Shown here piece after piece: positions 33,419 through 44,438 of a stretch of 64,000 nucleotides of DNA (its first letter is position 1; every line of letters begins with the position of its first letter). Position numbers and translations under genes: made by a program. The notes below the pieces were generated by a model. The model did no database searches and was not told where the DNA came from. It worked only from the letters and a program-made list of their open reading frames with translations. Location of the stretch: the NCBI GenBank assembly GCA_030998225.1, contig JAPYXD010000723.1, positions 20,620,001 through 20,684,000 on the forward strand, given 5' to 3'. This DNA is from Diplolepis rosae (Eukaryota; Arthropoda; Insecta; Hymenoptera; Diplolepididae).

Positions 33419-33835
33419 TGTTGAAATGTGTACGCTCAACAATTTAATAAACTGTCAAAAATCACTCGACATAGAAATTTAGTTAGACTGAGAGAACGAA
33501 GAAATGCGAGTTGAAATATTGTAATATATTAAGGGCACTTTAAATTTCCTTTCATAGAAAATCATAATTTACGACAGGGCAGGCGCCGAACTCAAGAGCC
33601 TGTAAAATCCAAAACGCATGCTGGACAGATGAATAAAAACTCTGTTCTCCAGGTCCATAAACTCTTTCTTAAGTTAGTCATTTTTCTTGTAGAGTTTTCT
33701 TTTTAGTTTAGTGTTTCAGTAGAAGTCCTCTAGGATAGACGTACCTTCCTCATGCTATTGAGAATAAAAGTCTTAGTGAAAACATATTGACTTCATCTGA
33801 TTTTTAATCTAAAACTCCCACACCTAATTCTAATA
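33419..33835 (+). repeat. Copia 5' LTR
   Basis: Starts TGTTGAAATGTGTACGCTC and ends CACACCTAATTCTAATA, repeated at 38314-38730. The end is TA and not the canonical CA. Confidence 0.95.
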
Positions 33836-33850
33836 GGTTATGGGCCCAGA
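33836..33850 (+). promoter_or_regulatory. Primer-binding site
   Basis: GGTTATGGGCCCAGA directly follows the LTR. Copia-type elements use an internal part of initiator Met tRNA with this sequence. Confidence 0.8.
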
Positions 33851-33946
33851 TTACGCGATTAACGAGTGAACATTCCGATAAAGTGTAATCTGTGATAAAT
33901 TGTGTGAAAGTGCGAAATTGTGAAGTGTTTCAAAATAAAAGTGACA

Positions 33947-36900
33947 ATGGAAAATTCCAAAATCAAAAGGAACATCAAGCCTTTTGATGGTGAGAAATAT
34001 AATGTGTGGAAGTTTAGAGTTCGTTCACTATTAACTGAACTAGATGTATTAAAAGTGATAGATGAACCAGTTCCAACTGAAATGACCGATGTGTGGAAGA
34101 AGGCAGAGAAAGTTGCTAAAAGTGTATTAGTTGAATATTTGTCTGATTCATTCCTTGGCTTCGTGAAAACGGACATTTCTGCAAAAGAAGTTTTGCTGAG
34201 CTTAGATGCCATTTATGAACGAAAGAGTTTGGCTACACAGCTGGCAATTCGAAAGAAATTGCTCAGTCTGAAATTGAAAGGAGATATTCCTTTAATTAAA
34301 CACTTCACAATTTTCGATGATCTAATAACAGAGTTATCAGCCGCAGGTGCACGCTTAGAAGAGACTGACAAAGTGTCACATTTATTACTAACACTCCCAG
34401 CAGTGTATGATGGAGTCATCACAGCCATTGAAACGTTGTCAGAGGATAATTTGACTTTAGCGTTTGTGAAAACTAGATTGTTAGATCATGAAGTCAAATT
34501 GAAGACAGAGAGTAGTGACACGAGTGTAAAAGTCCTTCAAGCTTCTCAAGAAAATGGCCAAATAAAAAGAAAGCAGAATAACTTAACCAATTCAAAGTTC
34601 AAAGGAAAATTCAAGAAGAATCACAATAGACGGAACTTCAAGTCCAATAGGAAGAATTCAGGAAATATAAAGTGTTACCATTGTGGTAGAAATAATCACG
34701 TAATTAAAGATTGCATCTTTTACAAGAGGAGTAAACAGTATTCAGCAGAGAGAGATAGTACGGTGCAGACAATAGATACAAGTCAACCTACAACATCATA
34801 TTCAAATACTTCAGGTTTTGCTTTCATGACTGGAAATAATCAGTATGATAAAAGCATCAATAAAATCATTTTTCTTCTGGATTCGGGAGCTTCGGATCAT
34901 CTCATCAACAATGAAGAATTATACTCTAGCTCGAATGAATTGAATCCACCTGTCAAAATCTCTGTGGCAAAGAGCGGAACTTTTATTACGGCTACGAAAA
35001 AAGGAATTATCAACGTCACGAGTAATATCGGTGTCCAAGGAGTTTTGGAGGATGTTCTCTACTGCCCAGAAGTGCCGAATAATCTTCTATCAGTTCCAAA
35101 GATGCAGCAAGCCCAGATGAGTATATGTTTCAATCCAAATGGGGTTGAAATAAGTAAACACGGTAAAATAATAATGACCGGTAAGCCCATGAATAATTTA
35201 ATTTCTATTGAATTTATCGTTGATGCAAATATAATTAATAATAAGAGAGTTTATAATGCAATAGGCAATAATTATGAAATATGGCATCAGCGATTGGGTC
35301 ATATGGGTAAATCAAAATTTTTAGAGTTGAAGGATAAACGGATGGTCGATGATATTAATTTAATTGATAATATCATGATAAATGATAAATTATGTGAAGC
35401 TTGTATTTTTGGAAAACAAGCACGATTACCTTTTCAAAAGAAAAAGAATAAGGACTATATCAAACGACCACTGTTTATTGTTCATTCTGATGTGTGTGGT
35501 CCAGTCACTCCTTCTACAATTGACAATAAGAATTACTTCGTAATTTTTATTGATGAATATACGCACTATTGTGTTACATATCTGATAACTTATAAATCAG
35601 ATGTATTTCATGTTTTAAAAGACTTTATTGCAAAAAGTGAAGCTCATTTTAATTTAAAAGTATCGAATTTATATTGTGATAATGGTAGAGAATATTTATC
35701 AAATGAGATGAAAGACTATTGTGTAATTAAAGGCATCAGCTATCACTTAACAGTTCCACATACTTCGGCATTAAATGGAGTTTCAGAGAGAATGGTTCGA
35801 ACAATTACCGAGAAAGCACGTACATTAATAAACGGTGCAAAGATAAATAAAGTATTTTGGGGAGAAGCAGTTTTAACTGCTACGTATCTAATAAATAGAA
35901 CCCCAACAAATGCTCTGAAACAAAATAAAACACCATACGAATTATGGCACAGTAAAAAGCCACAGTTGAAATATTTGAAAATTTTTGGTAGTACAGTTTA
36001 TATGCATAATAAAATTAGAAAAACTAAATTCGATGATAAATCTTCGAAAGGAGTATTAGTTGGTTACGAAACGAACGGTTATAAAGTATGGAATGTGGAA
36101 TCTGGAAGGTTTGTTGTAGTGCGAGACGTGATAGTTGATGAATTTAACTTCTTGGTATCTAGACCAGAAATGGGACTTCAAGAAGTTGAAATTGAAAACT
36201 TCAATAAAACTGATGAACATAATGTTTTTAGTAAATCAGTTGAGTCTCGAAAATCTGATAACAAGAAATCAGATATATTTCTGGGTACTGAATCTGAAGA
36301 AACTGAATCAGATGAGCTAGAACCAAGAAATGACGTAAATCCAAATGAAAAATTGGATAAGTCAAATAAATCTGTAATTGAAACAGATAAACACAACCAG
36401 TCAAAATCTCATGATAATCTAAATAAAAATCAAGAAGTAACAAATTTAAGAAGGAGTGACAGGAACAAACATAAACCTCATGTTTCATACGAGGAAACTA
36501 GTTATCTGTTGTGTGCAGAATCTATAGTTTGCAAAGTTCCAAATTCTTTTCATGAAATTAAAAAGAGAGATGATAGAGAAAAATGGGAAGAAGCAATCAA
36601 AGATGAAATAAATTCACTTTCGATTAATAATACTTGGACTTAAGTGTCAAGACCAGCATATAAAAATATTGTAGATTGTAAATGGGTTTTCACTATAAAG
36701 AACGATGAATTTGGGAATCCAAATAAATATAAGGCTCGTCTTGTTGCCCGTGGTTTCAGTCAGGAATATTTAATCGACTACAATGAAACTTTTGCTCCTG
36801 TAGCAAGAATCTCTAGTTTTCGTTTTATTGTAGTTTTTGCAAATCAACATGACTTACTTATTCATCATATGGATGTTAAAACTGCTTTTTTGAATGGAAC

Positions 36901-38074
36901 ATTAAAAGAAGAAATTTATATGAGAGTTCCAGAAGGTGTAAAATGTAATGCAAATCAAGTTTGTAAATTAAATAAAGCACTTTATGGTCTAAAACAGGCA
37001 GCAAGATGTTGGTTTGAGACCTTTGAAAAAGCTTTGCTAGATAAGGGATTCCAAAATTCATCAGTAGATCGATGCATTTATTTCTTAGATAATGGAGATA
37101 TATCGAAGAATATATATGTTGTACTCTATGTCGATGATTTGGTGATTGCTGCAGCTAACATTCAAACAATGAATAGTTTCAAAACTTATTTAATGAATAG
37201 ATTTCGTATGACAGATTTAAAAGAGATCAAACTATTTCTTGGAATTAGAATTGAAAGAAATAACAATATAATTACTCTAGATCAAAATTCTTACATTAAA
37301 ACAGTTTTGAATAAGTTCAACATGAATGATTGCAATGCTGTAAGCACACCTCTTCCAAATAAAATGAATTATGTGGATTTAAATTCTGATGAGAAATATA
37401 ATGCTCCGTGTAGGAATCTCATTGGATGCTTAATGTACATAATGGTTTGTACACGGCCCGACTTGAGTACAGCAATAAATATTCTAAGTAGATATTGAAA
37501 TAAAAATAATAGAGAACTATGGCAATGTTTAAAAAGAGTCCTAAGATATTTGAAGGGCTCAATGAATTTGAAATTAACTTATAGAAAAGGTAATTACGAC
37601 CAAATTTTAATTGGCTATGTTGATTCTAATTGGGGTGGTGATGAAGGAACAGATAGAAAAAGCACTACTGGCTATCTATTTAAATTATTTGAACGATGTA
37701 CAATTTGCTGGAATACAAAAAGACAAGCATCGGTAGCTGTTTCTTCTACAGAAGCTGAGTATATGGCTCTTTTTGAAGCTGTGAAAGAAGCATTATGGCT
37801 TAAATCTCTAGCGAAAAGTATAAATATTAAGTTCTTGAAACCAATAACAATCTATGAAGATAATATGGGCTGTATAAGTATAGCAAATAACCCAACTAAT
37901 CATAAGAGATCGAAACATATAGACATTAAATATAATTTCTCTAGGGAGCAAATAGAAAAAAAGGTAATCACACTTGAACATGTTTCAACAGGTGACCAGA
38001 TAGCAGACGCACTGACTAAACCATTACCATCAGCAAAATTTCTGGAATTTAGAAAAGGAATGGGTATTGAGTAA
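33947..38074 (+). pseudogene. Copia gag-pol polyprotein with two premature stops
   Basis: Starts at the ATG 33947 (MENSKIK then RNIKPFDGEKYNVWKFRVR, the gag start). Zinc knuckle CYHCGRNNHVIKDC lies at about residue 243 (CX2CX4HX4C), protease DSGAS at about 312, and pre-integrase HQRLGHMGKS with CEACIFGKQ near 445-490. Integrase has D515, D578 and E614 (35 residues between the last two). RT has AFLNGTLKEEIYM, ALYGLKQAARCW and YVDD; RNase H has STEAEYMAL and EDNMG; and the end is ADALTKPLP. TAA at 36641-36643 lies just before RT, and TGA at 37496-37498 lies before RNase H. Both are in the same frame, with no frameshift. It stands alone inside the LTRs, and without stop readthrough cannot make a full polyprotein. 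Confidence 0.95.
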
Positions 38075-38300
38075 TGGAAGCGCCGATAAATATCAATATA
38101 TTATTAAGAAAACAAAATATTGTATTAATTGATCGGAGAGATGGTCTGAGCAGGTTTTTCTGGGTTTCCCTGTTCCTTGCAACGGATGTTGGACCATATG
38201 TAATTCCCCAGATTGCATGAGGAAGGAATGTTAGGGTTTAAATTGATATTATTTAGAATAGTTAATTCAAATAAGGTACTTTTATTATGAGTCGATTAAT

Positions 38301-38313
38301 TTTTGAGGGGGCG
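38301..38313 (+). promoter_or_regulatory. Polypurine tract
   Basis: TTTTTGAGGGGGCG immediately precedes the 3' LTR, the expected plus-strand priming site. Confidence 0.65.
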
Positions 38314-38730
38314 TGTTGAAATGTGTACGCTCAACAATATAATAAACTGTCAAAAATCACTCGACATAGAAATTTAGTTAGACTGAGAGAACGAAGAAAT
38401 GCGAGTTGAAATATTGTAATATATTAAGGGCACTTTAAATTTCCTTTCATAGAAAATCATAATTTACGACAGGGCAGGCGCCGAACTCAAGAGCCTGTAA
38501 AATCCAAAATGCATGCTGGACAGATGAATAAAAACTCTGTTCTCTAGGTCCATAAACTCTTTCTTAAGTTAGTCATTTTTCTTGTAGAGTTTTCTTTTTA
38601 GTTTAGTGTTTCAGTAGAAGTCCTCTAGGATAGACGTACCTTCCTCATGCTATTGAGAATAAAAGTCTTAGTGAAAACATATTGACTTAATCTGAGTTTT
38701 AATCTAAAACTCCCACACCTAATTCTAATA
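38314..38730 (+). repeat. Copia 3' LTR
   Basis: 417 bp, same length as the 5' LTR. Differences include AACAATATAATA for AACAATTTAATA, ATGCATGC for ACGCATGC, and GAGTTT for GATTTT. Confidence 0.95.
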
Positions 38731-38890
38731 ACTGTTATTCGCACAAACCACGAAGAGTACATTGATAACCACAGATGTTCATTTTTAGGAGCTGTATTTC
38801 GTGACCCAGAGCTAATAAAAATAAAAGTCATATTCGCTTTTCTCGATTTAAAATTAGTCAAGTTCAACTGCTTTGAAAGAGGATATAATT
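38731..38890 (+). pseudogene. Unit-B copy of the SPH-like relic exon, cut by copia
   Basis: Reads RTNHEEYIDNHRCSFLGAV then FRDPELIKIKV, matching the relic at 10520-10690. The copia target lies at its 5' edge. Still open to GYN and a stop, but it has lost its upstream part. Confidence 0.5.
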
Positions 38891-39391
38891 AAAAGTATTT
38901 TTTTTGCTAATTATTATAATAAATTTATCCCCGTACATGTAGTAGAATACCGTGGGACGCCGTTGAGTTATGCTGTTTTGAAAAAATTTCATGTGTCAAC
39001 ATGGTAAAAATTTTAGTGCACCACTGGCTTAGAATTCGTAGCATGTGTGTAAACGTATAGTCACCAACGCTGTGCCAGCGGCTGACTCGTAGTTCGTGCA
39101 AGGTTGTAATTTAAACCTAACTATCATAAAGTAACTGTGATATGTGTTTGAATAGCTTTATGGGATTTGTAAAGGTTATATCGAGACTCCCATTGCAATA
39201 ATCATTTAATATAAATTTAATATAAATAATCTTTAATTTATATTAAATTGAAAATTTTATTTCACACATTCAAACCATTAATGAATAAATGCATGCGAAC
39301 TAATACATGTGCACAAAGTCTTAGTTGCCAAAGTGGTGGTAGGTGGCGTGGAATTCCGCCATTTCTATTACACACAATCGGGTAGGCCTGG

Positions 39392-39667
39392 ACTAGATAT
39401 AAGGAGACCAATCTCCATATATCCATTCCCGACATGAAGTTCTGCAAAGTACATAGTTACAAAACTTCCCGATGAGGGCATGTGTGTTCCCTGAGTGCAA
39501 AATGGCGACGTCTAATATACGATGCTTATAAACCGTGGATGCCTCCATTTTGCACTCAGGGAACACACGTGACCTAATCGGGAAGTTTCCTAACTAAGTA
39601 CTTGGCAGAACTTCATTTCGTGTTTTGTGAAGTACGGCCATAAGAGATTGGTCTCCTTATATCTAGT
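39392..39667. mobile_element. Foldback MITE with P-like ends
   Basis: Inverted arms of about 110 bp share CTAGATATAAGGAGACCAAT and TTCCCTGAGTGCAAAATGG. The outer right end (CATGGAGACTAGATATAAGG, reversed) resembles the end of the P-like element at 42803 (TATGGAGGAGTATAAGGAG). So it may be a MITE of that family. No 8-bp duplication could be matched. Confidence 0.65.
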
Positions 39668-39930
39668 CTCCATGGACTAACTCTAGCTTACTCTATATTT
39701 TTCTTCTTCTTTTTTCGATCTGAGCGCCCTCTCCGCCTTTCTCAACCCCGCCACTAGCCGGGCTTGTATCCTGGTCACTCTCAGTGAGGCAGTTGGCGGG
39801 AAGCGGTGATACCCCACAGCTTGATGTTAACGATTTCCATACTATTCATTCAAATTTAAACTTCATAAGAAATGTGATATTACTGGGGGTTATACCCTAA
39901 CTAACTGGCTGAACGATAGGTTTAGGCTGA

Positions 39931-40219
39931 ATTGAAATATGCAATAATTTTATTTATTAACGCTAAAAATTAAAAAAAAAACATAATACCTGTCATTAAA
40001 GGCAGTGCAGTGGTTCATCACTTTCCATGTCTTTACCGTCAGGATTGACTATTTGTTAGAGTAAGACGAAAGTATAGTTGTGTCTCACTCCAACCAATGG
40101 TCAACTTTAACGGTGGAGACGTTCCACAAAAGGTGAACCACTGCACTGCCTTCAATGACAGGTATTATGTTTTTTTAATTTTTAGCGCTAATAAATAAAA
40201 TTATTGCATATTTCAATTA
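39931..40219. mobile_element. Palindromic MITE, copy 1 (about 289 bp)
   Basis: Arms ATTGAAATATGCAATAATTT...AAATTATTGCATATTTCAAT surround a core with ACCTGTCATTAAAGGCAGTG, and the whole folds on itself. A second copy is at 59228-59494. Confidence 0.8.
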
Positions 40220-40379
40220 CCAGTTAACGTTATTTTTAACGCAGAATAAGGATCAAAACATGTTAATTATTTATTTTGCCTCATTCATGAGTTATAATGC
40301 TACTTTACGCTAGGTTTATTTAAATATAAGCTCCCTTTTCAAAAAATTCTACCAGAAAGAGTCGAAACTGTCGAATTTG

Positions 40380-40822
40380 AATAGAAGATAACTTAATAGT
40401 TGTTATCTATAATAACAAATTTTATAAACAAATAATCGTTAATATATAAAAAGGCATTGAATATTTATTGTTTGTAAAGTGCTTCTTGTCTAGGATTGTT
40501 ATTGCAGTTCAACGTATAAATTTATCAATACAGTCCAGCTTCTTTACAAGTCCGGTTTTTTCTTGGAATTTCTAATGTTAAGAGGCAGTTTGATCTATAA
40601 CAAAGTAGAGCATTTTCAAAGGTTTATTTGTTTAAGAGGGGGGTGAACAGAGCTGAACGTGGGTAAACACCACTGAACGTGATCAAACTTTATTGAAGAT
40701 ACAAGTATGAACTGGAGAGGAAAGAACTGGAAAGCGGGGGAGAGCAGCGACTATTCTTGAATGTCGAATTTGGGCCCGAAATTCTCTCTAATTTCGACGC
40801 TGTAGTCAGAGGGGTCAAAGTG
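40380..40822. other. Spacer, nothing recognised
   Basis: AT-rich with a GC-richer patch near 40650-40800; no motif. Confidence 0.35.
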
Positions 40823-41073
40823 TATAGGCACCGTGCGTGACTGCAGCGCCATAGCATGAGTGAACTAAAGGAGGCTGTTCGAGAACTTTTACAATGTATT
40901 ATAATGGGACTTAGTTATAAAAATGTTTATTATCAATAAAAAAACAAACAAAAAAACAATTTGATTCACTTTAAAATTCGATTGTTTTTCCTTGTGAAGT
41001 ATTTGTGTGAAATCAGCAGTAAAAAGTAAGTATTTTCCATAATAAAAATGATATAGAAACCAGTAAATATAAG

Positions 41074-41747
41074 GTTAAGGTAGTTGTCGTGCCAAAAATC
41101 AGTCTCTGGAAAAAGAAGTTTTTCTATGATTTCAAGACTGTAAATTATATCATCAGCCGTGTCATATGTAAGGAAAGACACTCTTTTTAATGAAAAAATT
41201 TAAAAATTACGAAAAATAATTTTTTAATAATGTTTTTTGTAATAGGATTTTTCCTTACTATCGCTTCTTATCAATTTTTTAAAAATGATTGAAGTTTCTT
41301 AAATCATAGCTTATTTTTTCGGGGAAAATATTCTCTACAACTTGACCGTTTCCAATTTTTGAAAATAAATTCTTTAATGACTGAAATAATTAAAAATCAA
41401 TTTTCCAAAACAAAATTTTTATAAACAAATTGCTGTATTTGATAATAATTGATTTATTTTCAAAAATTGGAAACGGTTAAGTTGTAGAGAATATTTTCCC
41501 CGAAAAAAAAGCTATGATTTAAGAAACTTCAATCATTTTTAAAAAATTGATAAGAAGCGATAGTAAGGAAAAATCCTATTACAAAAAACATTATTAAAAA
41601 ATTATTTTTCGTAATTTTTAAATTTTTTCATTAAAAAGAGTGTCTTTTCTTACATATGACATGGCTGATGATATAATCTTCAGTCTTGAAATCATAGAAA
41701 AACTTCTTTTTCCAGATACTGTTTTTTGGCATGACGACTACCTTAAG
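41074..41747. repeat. Near-perfect 0.67-kb palindrome
   Basis: Arms of about 295 bp (about 41074-41368 and 41450-41747) are almost identical in inverted orientation, with a loop of about 80 bp. The inner 200 bp differ at very few positions. A transcript would form a long hairpin. No coding frame of interest. Confidence 0.85.
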
Positions 41748-41941
41748 TTAATGACAGATCAGAACAGACTAGAAAAATAATAAAGAATTAAATTGTAATT
41801 TCATGATGACACTTTTAGGTACTTGTTGAGTAAATAAATATTAATTGTTTATTTTCAGATTCAAATTCATCATGGATATAATTACTAAAACAGGTTTTCA
41901 ATCAATTAAACATACAATAGAATTTCAACCACAAACGAAAA

Positions 41942-42187
41942 TTAAAGGTAAAAATCTCGTTCTGGCAGAACACGTACGAGATGCCCAAGAGTTCCGTAGA
42001 AATAATGAAAGTTATTTAATAAAATCTCGTATAATTCGACAAGCATCAGTTCATGCAACACCCTACAGTACCCATACTTATTCCTTTGATTTATTTTCCA
42101 TTTAGACGTTGGAAATTTATAAAATTTACACTCACTTTTCCTGCTTGTATTTTTACAATTCACAACACAACAACTTCGGTGGCTCAT
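41942..42187 (-). pseudogene. THAP zinc-finger exon (N-terminal part)
   Basis: The minus strand from the ATG 42187 reads MSHRSCCVVNCKNTSRKSEC then KFYKFPTSKW. This is the start of a THAP DNA-binding domain: initial Met, C-x3-4-C, then the KFYKFP strand. The second half (Cys, His and the AVPTIF box) is not in the same frame; either it lies in another exon or it is lost. THAP domains are the DNA-binding part of P-element-type transposases, and here probably mark a transposon remnant. Confidence 0.6.
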
Positions 42188-42344
42188 TTCAGCTATATTT
42201 TTTTAATTAAAACAAAATTTAGATTTGCACATGTATTTTGATTGCTCGGAAGTATAAAACAGCCTCTTTTAACGCCTGAATTATCCACTGCGTGCGCTGG
42301 CGTCGATTTAACTCTCCCTACCATGACTTCGCACGGTGCCTATA

Positions 42345-42794
42345 TGATTCTATGGAAAATATTACAGAATCATGTCTAGAAGCGAGTGACTGCACATTTG
42401 TCAATTTTGTAAAGTCGCATCCTTTACGCACACTTTAATACATTTGGCAGCTTCTATTATTAAGTTCCTGAAAGAATATTGGCATAAATTAATCCCATAT
42501 ATTCATTAATTTTTTTCTGTAACCTTGCATAATTTCATAAATAATTTTTTATATATATTTAAAAATTGCGTATAATTATCTTACCCGTTAGAATAGAAGT
42601 ACCTCAAATAAACTAGTAAATAAAACAGAAAAGCACATACTATAAATAGTTATCATCTATTTATCATAACTTGACCAAATAGTCTAGACAATTTAGACCA
42701 AAAACAGCGTAAAGTGTTTGAAAGAATATAAGTCTGCAGATTTTCTCTTAAAGTGGAAGGAGGATATAAGTAGAGTCTAAAACCAAAAGTCGGG
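42345..42794. other. Spacer, nothing recognised
   Basis: AT-rich, no motif. Confidence 0.35.
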
Positions 42795-43044
42795 ACTGTA
42801 CCTTATGGAGGAGTATAAGGAGACGTATTTTAGGCTGGGGAACTCGACTTGGATTGGTCGTGGTTTTCCGGAATAATTCGTGGAGTCGGGAAATAGAATA
42901 ATTTTACTGAATCGAATTTCAGCGCCTCTGCTGGACGGAATCTGACTTGTTTTCCGGCTTTTTCTGTTTTCACACATAACCACCAATTTGAATGTTGACA
43001 CTTTCGTGGGTTTTCGGTCCATTTTATTTGAAAAGTGGTAGAGA

Positions 43045-43469
43045 ATGAAGTGTTTTATTCCCGGCTGTGACTCTACCACTGATTTAAAATCTAATTTTCG
43101 GAAAAATGGGGGAAAAAGCCACTTTTTTCGTGCACCAAGAACGGTAAGTAATCCCAACCTGAGTTTCGATATTTGTAACTATAACTTTATTTTAACTGTA
43201 ATCTTTGATGCAGATTTTATCTAACTTTTATTGAAATTAAATTTCTAATTAAGTAGTTCAACATGTATCTAATAAATAACATTCCTTTATTTTCGTGTAG
43301 TATAAAGTATGTATTCCCTATTTACTGGAAAACATTTTTTATAAATAAAACTTATTTTAAAATATTTCTTTGACAGGAAGAGAAGCTTCAAATTTGTCAG
43401 AATGCAATATCTGCATCTGCGTGTGGACCAAGAAATAAGCCACTAAAAAGTACAAAAGACTGTGATTAA
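43045..43469 (+). CDS. Small two-exon THAP-domain protein
   Basis: Exon 1 is 43045-43143 (MKCFIPGCDSTTD, then GGKSHFFRAPRT; donor GTAAGT). Exon 2 is 43377-43469 after TTTGACAG (EEKLQICQNAI, then RNKPLKSTKDCD and stop TAA). Together about 64 residues. It holds the first half of a THAP zinc finger: start Met, C-x4-C, FFRAP, and the EEKLQIxQNAI helix. The terminal Cys is present, but the His and the AVPTIF box are cut off by the stop. A poly(A) signal (AATAAA) follows near 43527. It could be a truncated DNA-binding protein, perhaps a competitor of full transposase, or simply a deletion product. Confidence 0.65.
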
Positions 43470-43875
43470 AACTAAAATACTTTGAAAGAACAAATTTTAT
43501 TAATGTTGACATATTGTCTTGTTAAAATAAATAATTTATTTGATATAAAACATATTTTTTGTGTTGACATTATTTATTGTCTAAGCAAAGTCACTCAAGA
43601 TTCCCATACATTAAAAAGAAATTATATGTATTTACAAATTTTATTCTATATACACATTTCAACGTAAATTAACGTTAAATTAATAAACTTATGATTATAG
43701 GCCCAGTGAAACGTTTTCGGCACTCCTAATTATTTTAATTCACAAATTAAATTGCGTGTACAATTTCCTCGACGTTTGAGAATCTTCTCCACTAAAATAT
43801 TACATTTCATCAGAATTCTTATCCAGCTTTACAACAAAAATTATTAAACACATTGTGAGTAGCGCAAATTATTTT

Positions 43876-44438
43876 TTAAATAGCCATTTTGTCAACAGCT
43901 TGTAAAAGATCAATTAATTCCTTTAAATTACTGATTCGATTTCCCCGATACGATGAAACAATTTTGTCATCAACAAACACTTTTACATACCTATTGCGAA
44001 ATACAGCAATTCGTTTCTTAATGCAGCAAGAAGTTTCCACTTTTTGGAACCCAAAGAATTTATTATTACCTTTTACGAAACCCCATTGTGGCGAGGGTAA
44101 TTCTATTTCATGCAGTGATTCTTGAAAGCTTTTAAATATCTGATCCTTTATGCATTTACTGCTTCTCTTACGTTTTTCCAATTTCGTACTCATATCTGCA
44201 AATTAAAAGCATACAAATAAATTTAACATTAATTTTTATAATACACTGAATCTCCGAGACCAATATATTTAAAAATCTATTGTAAGAACATGCATTTATG
44301 TATGTTTTAACAAATTGAATTTAAAAATAATATTAAAAATTAAAAACAAAAAGAACTTTTAGAATCAAACGCATTTTACATAACTATCGACCGCATTTAT
44401 AACCAAACATATATAAATTTTAAAGGCAGCTACTTACT
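43876..44438 (-). CDS. Transposon-encoded 105-residue protein, possibly a P-transposase segment
   Basis: On the minus strand a non-coding first exon ends at 44438 with donor GTAAGT. The second exon starts at 44195 after TTAATTTGCAG, with ATG at 44191-44193 and stop at 43876-43878. The product has a basic start (KLEKRKRSSKC), then LPSPQWGFVKGNNKFFGFQK, KRIAVFRNRYVKVFVDDKIV and a NLKELIDLLQAVDKM end. That pattern resembles the region between the THAP domain and the catalytic core in insect THAP/P-type proteins (inference by eye). It runs towards the THAP gene, not with it, which is unusual. No catalytic residues are expected. Confidence 0.55.

Larger units (their letters stand above)
33419..38730 (+). 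mobile_element. Copia-superfamily LTR retrotransposon, almost intact (5312 bp)
   Basis: Two 417-bp LTRs, a primer-binding site, one long gag-pol frame and a polypurine tract, with an exact 5-bp target duplication ACTGT (33414-33418, 38731-38735). It is inserted in the SPH relic exon of unit B; unit A shows the uninterrupted sequence. The LTRs differ at about five positions (roughly 1%), so the insertion is recent. Two in-frame stop codons interrupt pol. Confidence 0.95.
11098..38890. repeat. Duplication unit B (SPH locus, second copy, expanded by insertions)
   Basis: Same block order as unit A, but stretched from about 5.5 kb to about 28 kb. The largest insert lies between the promoter/exon 1 block (ends near 11265) and the block at 27150. 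Smaller ones split later blocks at 27397-28459, 28504-28727, about 28980-30690, 32914-33325 and 33419-38730. Comparison with unit A gives the empty site for several of these and so fixes their ends. Confidence 0.8.
38930..40370. mobile_element. Family X element, inverted and interrupted copy
   Basis: Its two ends are the reverse complement of 32930-33320. Near 38935-39160 it matches the right part (ATCCCCGTAC, AACAGCATAACTCAACGGCG reversed), and near 40315-40365 the left part (AAATATAAGCTCC). The middle carries at least two other TIR elements (39392-39667, 39931-40219). Ends are approximate. Confidence 0.55.
40823..42344. mobile_element. Possible THAP/P-like element bounded by an exact 15-bp inverted repeat
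   Basis: TATAGGCACCGTGCG (40823-40837) recurs exactly inverted at 42330-42344. Between them lie a 0.67-kb palindrome and a THAP-type exon. An element 1.5 kb long is plausible, but no matching 8-bp target duplication is seen. Confidence 0.4.
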
